NCBI RefSeq assembly: GCF_004104015.1
Contig: NZ_RYFV01000010.1
Coordinates: 1-64,000 of the forward strand
Direction of reading: 5' to 3'
Source: Actinomyces oricola
Lineage (GTDB): Bacteria; Actinomycetota; Actinomycetes; Actinomycetales; Actinomycetaceae
Length of the DNA stretch: 64,000 nucleotides
Shown: positions 59,734 to 64,000 of the stretch, piece by piece
Layout of the letters: each line of letters opens with the position of its first letter
Position numbering within the stretch: position 1 is the first letter of the stretch
Made by a program: the position numbers and the translations under genes
Notes under the pieces: model-generated
What the model was told of the DNA's origin: nothing
The model's input: the letters and a program-made list of their open reading frames with translations, nothing else
The model's database searches: none

Positions 59734-62493
59734 TTAGCGGCGGCCGCGCTGTGCCAGACCCGCGTAGCACATGATCACGAAGAGCGCACCGAGCGCGATC
59801 AGGAAGCCCAGGTCGGTGAGCCACTGCCCACTGGTGTGCTTCCACAGGGCGTCATCACGAGTTGGCAGGATGTCGAGCATGGCAATGGTGGAGGAGGCCA
59901 TGGCATAGCCCCAGCGCGCCGGCATGAACCAGGAAAGCTGTTCGAAGACCGCACGCCCCGCAACGGGAATAATGCCGCCGGCCAGTACCAGCTGAGCCAT
60001 AATAGTGACCACCAGCACCGGCATGACCTGCTCGGAGGAGGACACGAAGGCGGAGATTGCCAGGCCCAGTAGACCCGAAACAAAAGCGGTGACCAGGCAG
60101 CACACCGCCAGTTCGAAGCCCGAATTCCCCAGGAGTACAGCCTCGGAGGGGGCGTCGTTGAGGGCCAGCGCAATCCCGACCATAATGGAGGTCTGGACAA
60201 TGCTAATGAGACTGAGCACCAGGACCTTCGACCACAGATAGGCCGAGGGCCGCAGCCCCACCGCTTTTTCACGCAGGAAGATATCCCGCTCCCCGACCAG
60301 CTCGCGGATCGTGGAGGCCATACCGGCGAAGGCCGCCCCGGTAATGAGAATGACCAGCAGCTCCAGGGACTGTGTCAAGCGCACGCCCTCGGCGGTCGGG
60401 TCCGTGATCTTCGCGAAACCGGTATTGCCTTCGATCGCCTTGGTGAGCAGTCCCATAATGATCGGCAGGAGCAACATGAACGCCAGATAGGAGCGGTCAG
60501 CGGCCACAATGCGCAGGTGGCGGCGCACTAGCGTTGAGACCTGCCTGGCGGCGGACTGTTTAGGCTTTTGCTGGGGGGTGGCTATGGGCGAACGCGTGGT
60601 CACCGTCTTGCCGCTGCCGCGCCGGGTCGACGGAACCGTGGCCTCCAGGTGCTGACGCAGCTCAGGGGTGTGGTTGCGGATGAGGGCGTAGACGTCGGCG
60701 AAGCCGTCAATGGCCGGCGGGTCGGGCAGGGTCCCCTTGGGGGCGTGCAGCAGGAGCTGGCCGCGGCCGGCGATCTCGGTCAGGCGCTCGCGGAAGTAGG
60801 GCAACACCTGACGCGGCGCCCCGTAGTAGACGGGCTTTCCGCCTGCCGCCAGGATGAGGACCTTGTCGGCTCGGTCAATATGGTTCTCATTGTGGGTGAC
60901 CACCACCACGGTGCGCCCCGTGTCCCCGGGGCGCGTGCCGTGCGCCAGGGAGGCCAGCAGATCCATAACGTCGCGGTCCAGCTGGGGGTCCAGGCCCGAG
61001 GTCGGCTCATCCAGGAAAAGAAGACTGGGACGGGTGAGCAGCTCAATGGCGGTGGACACGCGCTTGCGCTGGCCGCCGGAGAGCTTCTTGACGCGCTTGT
61101 CCACATGCTGGGTCAAGTCGAGATCCTCCAGGACCTCGGCAATGCGAGCCCGGCGCTCCTTCTTGGACACATCCTTGGCGAAGCGCAGCTCGGCGGCGTA
61201 TTCCAGTGTCTGGCGCACAGTTAGCGCCGAGTGGATGACGTCGTTCTGCGGGACCACGCCGATCTTGTTGCGCATGACCGGGTAGTGCTCGTAAACGTCG
61301 AGGCCGTCGAAAAGGACCTGGCCCTCCTGCGCCTTCTGCTCCCCGGTAAGGGCCTTGAGCAGAGTGGACTTTCCGGCGCCAGAGGGGCCCACGACGGCCA
61401 GCAGTTCATTGCCCGGCAGGGAGAAGGAGATGCCGTCCAGGAGCTTGAGCTTGCCATTGTTAACGGTAAAGGTCAGGTCCTTACCGACCAGTTCCCCGCC
61501 CGTGCCGGCGGAGACCTGGACCTCGCACAGGCCGTCCGGGCTGATCGCCACAAAGGTTGAACCCATGCCTACGACCACGGGCTGGGTGACCTGTACGCTG
61601 GGCACCCTTTGTCCGGCCAGGTAGATGCCGTTGGTTGATCCCAGGTCGGTGACCACAATGCCCTGGGGTGTCAGGTCAATGCGCGCGTGGTGCTTGGAAA
61701 TCAGCGGGTCGTCAATGACCAGGGCATTGTCGGGGGCGCGCCCGATTGTGCCCGAACTGGTAATGCGGAAGGCCTGGAGGGTTTGACGCACTGTTGCCAC
61801 AGACCCAGTGGGAGCCATGACCCGGTGCCCGCCCCCGCTGCCCGCAGCCGACATGGCTGACGGCCCCGAGGGCCCTGAGGGCCCGGAGGGGGAGCGGGGC
61901 TGGGGGCTGGGGGCCGCCGGGGGGCCTCCCGAGGCCTGCGGGCTCATGGCGCCGCGCCCCTGCGCGCCTGCTGGTGCGCCGTAACCGGCGGTCGTGGGGG
62001 AGGAGCCGACGATCCCGGCGTTGGCCGGCACTCCAGGTGTGGAGGGGGTGTAAGAGGCCGTGGTCGGGGAACTGCCCGAGGTGGCTGGCGGAGCGGGGGC
62101 CGGAGGGGAGGTCGGCGGGGGAGGAGAGGCCGGCGGGGGAGTGGAGGCTGGGGCGCCTGCGCCACCGGTGCCGTCGGCCGTCCCCTCGGAGGCAATGGGC
62201 GTGAGCCCCAGCGCCGGTCCTGAGGCGTCGCCCAACTGCACGCGAGTGCCATGAGTGACGAGAGTCTCACGAGCGGCGACGCCGTCAACGAGCATGCCAT
62301 TCCTGCCCACGCACTCCACCCGCCAGCCCTGGCGCGTGGGCGTCAAACGCAGGTGCCGTCGGGAGACCAGCGGGTGGCTGACTTGAACATCGCAGTCAGG
62401 GGCCCGACCAACCGTGAAGGTGTTGGTGAACGTCTTAGGTTCTGCAGAGGCATGCGAGGACAGTGAGCGGACGACGAGCGCTGAGGGAGTCAC
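59734..62493 (-). CDS. FHA-FHA-ABC transporter (ATPase fused to ABC-2 permease)
   Basis: The 919-residue protein has two phosphothreonine-binding FHA domains: VGRAPDCDVQVSHPLVSRRH and IGRAPDNALVIDDPLISKHH with DLGSTNGIYL. A Pro/Ala/Gly-rich linker of about 150 residues separates them. An ABCG-type ATPase follows (VGPSGAGKSTLLKAL, LSGGQRKRVSTAIELL, LLFLDEPTSGLD), then an ABC-2 permease with about six membrane segments (LAFMLLLPIIMGLLT, VLVVTIMAQLVLAGGIIPV). It is like Rv1747 of Mycobacterium tuberculosis, which is controlled by Ser/Thr kinases through its FHA domains. The GTG at 62493 has AAAGGA upstream and removes an unlikely 44-residue extension. Confidence 0.87.
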   Translation of the reverse strand: MTPSALVVRSLSSHASAEPKTFTNTFTVGRAPDCDVQVSHPLVSRRHLRLTPTRQGWRVECVGRNGMLVDGVAARETLVTHGTRVQLGDASGPALGLTPIASEGTADGTGGAGAPASTPPPASPPPPTSPPAPAPPATSGSSPTTASYTPSTPGVPANAGIVGSSPTTAGYGAPAGAQGRGAMSPQASGGPPAAPSPQPRSPSGPSGPSGPSAMSAAGSGGGHRVMAPTGSVATVRQTLQAFRITSSGTIGRAPDNALVIDDPLISKHHARIDLTPQGIVVTDLGSTNGIYLAGQRVPSVQVTQPVVVGMGSTFVAISPDGLCEVQVSAGTGGELVGKDLTFTVNNGKLKLLDGISFSLPGNELLAVVGPSGAGKSTLLKALTGEQKAQEGQVLFDGLDVYEHYPVMRNKIGVVPQNDVIHSALTVRQTLEYAAELRFAKDVSKKERRARIAEVLEDLDLTQHVDKRVKKLSGGQRKRVSTAIELLTRPSLLFLDEPTSGLDPQLDRDVMDLLASLAHGTRPGDTGRTVVVVTHNENHIDRADKVLILAAGGKPVYYGAPRQVLPYFRERLTEIAGRGQLLLHAPKGTLPDPPAIDGFADVYALIRNHTPELRQHLEATVPSTRRGSGKTVTTRSPIATPQQKPKQSAARQVSTLVRRHLRIVAADRSYLAFMLLLPIIMGLLTKAIEGNTGFAKITDPTAEGVRLTQSLELLVILITGAAFAGMASTIRELVGERDIFLREKAVGLRPSAYLWSKVLVLSLISIVQTSIMVGIALALNDAPSEAVLLGNSGFELAVCCLVTAFVSGLLGLAISAFVSSSEQVMPVLVVTIMAQLVLAGGIIPVAGRAVFEQLSWFMPARWGYAMASSTIAMLDILPTRDDALWKHTSGQWLTDLGFLIALGALFVIMCYAGLAQRGRR

Positions 62494-62669
62494 GTGAGTC
62501 CTTTCGAGACTGCGGGTGGCGTGCAGTGCACGCTGGATGCTCGCCGCCACGATACCGGCGCTCGCGGCGAGGCGACGAGTCACGGGGCACCTGATCATGG
62601 GGAGGGCGCCCCAGGGCCGATCCATGACATACTCTGGGCCCGCGCTCGTGGCTTCGGCCCGACGCGCGC

Positions 62670-62742
62670 GCCTCCGTAGCTCAATGGACAGAGCATCGGC
62701 CTTCTAATCCGCAGGTTCCCGGTTCGAGTCCGGGCGGGGGCA
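62670..62742 (+). tRNA. tRNA-Arg(UCU)
   Basis: The acceptor stem GCCTCCG pairs with CGGGGGC. The D-arm is GCTCAATGGACAGAGC, the anticodon loop is CTTCTAA with anticodon TCT, and the T-arm is CCCGG-TTCGAGT-CCGGG. A73 is followed by an encoded CCA to 62745. The outer pair of the anticodon stem is mismatched (T with C), which is slightly unusual; the rest is canonical. Confidence 0.92.
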
Positions 62743-62745
62743 CCA

Positions 62746-63130
62746 GCACAAAGTCCATATTCCGCGGGAGTCCTCCATTCCTCCGCTCGCGCCGGGCACG
62801 CCGGTTTCACTTGTTTCCGCTACGTTATGGTGGCCCGTGAGGCGGTGCTGGAGGGGCGAGCATGGCCGGCCAAGGTGAAGGCGAGAGGCTTGCCCGCGCC
62901 CGAGGTGTCCGGATTGTGGACCGAGATCATGCAGGAGTCCATGACGCGGTTCTCGTTACCTTTCGCAGGCAGGCGCCTACTCCTCCCGTTGTCGACCGCG
63001 CCGCGATGATCCTGGCGGGCGTCGCGCAGGCGCGCCTTCCTCGACGAGGACAGGCGCACAAGCGTGACAACGCGGATGACCATGGTGCTCTCTTCTCCTG
63101 TATAAGGGAGCCCGCTCGTCTGATGCTCAT
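62746..63130. other. Intergenic region after tRNA-Arg
   Basis: These 385 bases hold no gene I can support. An ORF from 62862 has GGAGGGG before its ATG, but its product is unlike any family I know and its second half is simply the antisense of the next gene. No clear terminator or tRNA is visible. The start of the region is followed by an A+T-richer stretch near 62,800-62,830 that may hold a promoter. Confidence 0.35.
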
Positions 63131-63988
63131 TCAGTCCTCATCATCCCAGCCGAAATCCGGGTGGGGCGCGACGACTGGCATTCTGTCGACGTTTGCTTCA
63201 GCGACTCCGTCCCCAAGGTCGTCGAGCCAGTCGTCATCAATGGTTTGTGCGTCTGCGCAGTTGAGGATGACATCAGCTTTGAGACGAGTGCCTTTGACTG
63301 TGGCTCTCACAACTGGTATGAGCCCACGCTGTTCAATGTGCCGCACAAGCGGGAGTAGTTTCTCCGACTGTCCTTTTGTCAGAACCCCTACGCGCTGCCC
63401 GTCGATCTCCACCTGGACGGCCTCATAGGAGGATCGTGGCCGGATCTCGTTAATGGATCGCAGCGTCGCAGCAACGTAGTTGTCGACACCGGAGCCGCGC
63501 CGCACGTAGTTGACAAGAACGTCCATGTGTTCATCCTCCTTGGTGACCTGGATCGTCCTGCCGCTAGGTATGACGACGTGTTCCTGCTCGGGCAGCTTAT
63601 TGGAGGGGACCATGCCAGACGGTTCGGGAAGCCAGAGCGTTACGCGGGCGTTGACGCCCCTTCCGCGGCCTCCCGGCTGGCTCGCCCAGACCCTTGCGTC
63701 AACCTGCGCCAGCGTCCTGCCGTGCCGCATCTCAGCCAGCACAGGAAAGTACCTATCAGCATCCATCTGGGCCAGATAACCGACATGCTCCCCACGGAAG
63801 TAGACGGCCACCGCGCGACCCTTCCCATACGGGTTGTTGGGATCCGGCACGAGAATGGCGTCTCCCCGTATCTCAACACCCTCGTATTGGTTGAAGCCCG
63901 GCTTGCTGCCCAGCAGCGTTACAAAGGCCCTCGGCTGGTAGCGCTCTCCGGCGACTTCCAACGGTTTCCCCTTCGCCCAAGGCGCCAC
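63131..63988 (-). CDS. Unknown protein with HIRAN-like N-terminal segment (start may lie beyond the window)
   Basis: The 285 residues visible contain VAGERYQPRAFVTLLGSKPGFNQYEGVEIRGDAILVPDPNNPYGKGRAVAVYFRGEHVGYL-like HIRAN features (a conserved fold with NPY.G and hVGYL elements). A second, similar unit comes later (SSYEAVQVEIDGQRVGVLTKGQSEKLLPLVRHI). A very acidic tail follows (DDDWLDDLGDG, FGWDDED). Two such units suggest an internal duplication. The first GTG is at 63988 and the frame is still open at the window edge, so the true start may lie outside. HIRAN domains bind DNA ends in other proteins; function here is unknown. Confidence 0.6.
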   Translation of the reverse strand: MAPWAKGKPLEVAGERYQPRAFVTLLGSKPGFNQYEGVEIRGDAILVPDPNNPYGKGRAVAVYFRGEHVGYLAQMDADRYFPVLAEMRHGRTLAQVDARVWASQPGGRGRGVNARVTLWLPEPSGMVPSNKLPEQEHVVIPSGRTIQVTKEDEHMDVLVNYVRRGSGVDNYVAATLRSINEIRPRSSYEAVQVEIDGQRVGVLTKGQSEKLLPLVRHIEQRGLIPVVRATVKGTRLKADVILNCADAQTIDDDWLDDLGDGVAEANVDRMPVVAPHPDFGWDDED

Positions 63989-64000
63989 GAGAGTGCCGAA

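Noticed and set aside
62862-63428. ORF of 188 codons with GGAGGGG before its ATG
   Set aside because: Its second half is the exact antisense of the better supported gene at 63131-63988, the residues resemble no family, and the composition is that of a random high-G+C open frame.

Overview
The window is high-GC DNA from an actinobacterium, most likely of the Actinomyces/Schaalia kind. This rests on the chromosomal gene set: leuB-ilvE-cimA, oligoribonuclease, PASTA-type Ser/Thr kinases and an FHA-ABC transporter. About 15 kb of chromosome flanks one large integrated element. The left flank (1-5.86 kb) holds the 3' end of a transposase, three branched-chain amino acid genes (leuB, ilvE, cimA) and a Tat-type lipoprotein polysaccharide deacetylase. 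The right flank (54.2-64 kb) holds tRNA-His, orn, two adjacent Ser/Thr kinase genes (the first lacks its N-lobe), an FHA-FHA-ABC transporter, tRNA-Arg(UCU) and a gene running off the end.

From about 5.86 to 54.14 kb lies a roughly 48-kb integrative and conjugative element (ICE) in the 3' end of tRNA-His. Near-identical 28-bp att cores (25/28) mark its ends. A large serine integrase sits at the right end, and its reading frame runs through the att core into the antisense of the tRNA. The left att core is preceded by the decayed 3' tail of a second, related integrase, so the site has probably been used more than once.

Layout of the ICE: (a) 6.0-11.9 kb, an HTH protein and a four-gene cassette (unknown protein, XRE-ImmA/IrrE metalloprotease, DUF2188 protein, DEAH helicase with a nuclease-like C-terminus). 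(b) 11.9-16.0 kb, a MobF relaxase and a small membrane protein. (c) 16.25-17.4 kb, a C5-cytosine methyltransferase with a second, well-initiated ORF nested in another frame. (d) 17.3-31.1 kb, a tight minus-strand operon: HTH regulator, SNF2-like helicase-DUF3883, DUF1156 adenine methyltransferase, YhcG/DUF1016 nuclease, Swt1-HEPN/DUF499 ATPase, Shedu-like DUF4263 nuclease, DUF3644 HEPN-like protein. (e) 31.2-34.3 kb, an EspR-like regulator, ImmA-like protease, seven-TM protein and membrane-anchored alpha/beta hydrolase. (f) 34.7-52.3 kb, the plus-strand conjugation operon (ArdC-like, prim-pol, DUF2637, ParB-like, VirB8-like, M23/lytic, DUF6112 pair, TrbL, SCO6880, VirB4-like, coupling protein, SSB, DUF4913). 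(g) the integrase.

The most interesting part is operon (d). It combines the DUF499-DUF1156-helicase core long predicted to be a defence system with a YhcG nuclease, a Shedu nuclease and a second HEPN-motif protein, all at operon spacing. Next in interest is the likely switch of the ICE: the regulator/protease pair (e) faces the conjugation operon across a leader with three copies of a 14-bp palindrome spaced exactly 45 bp apart.
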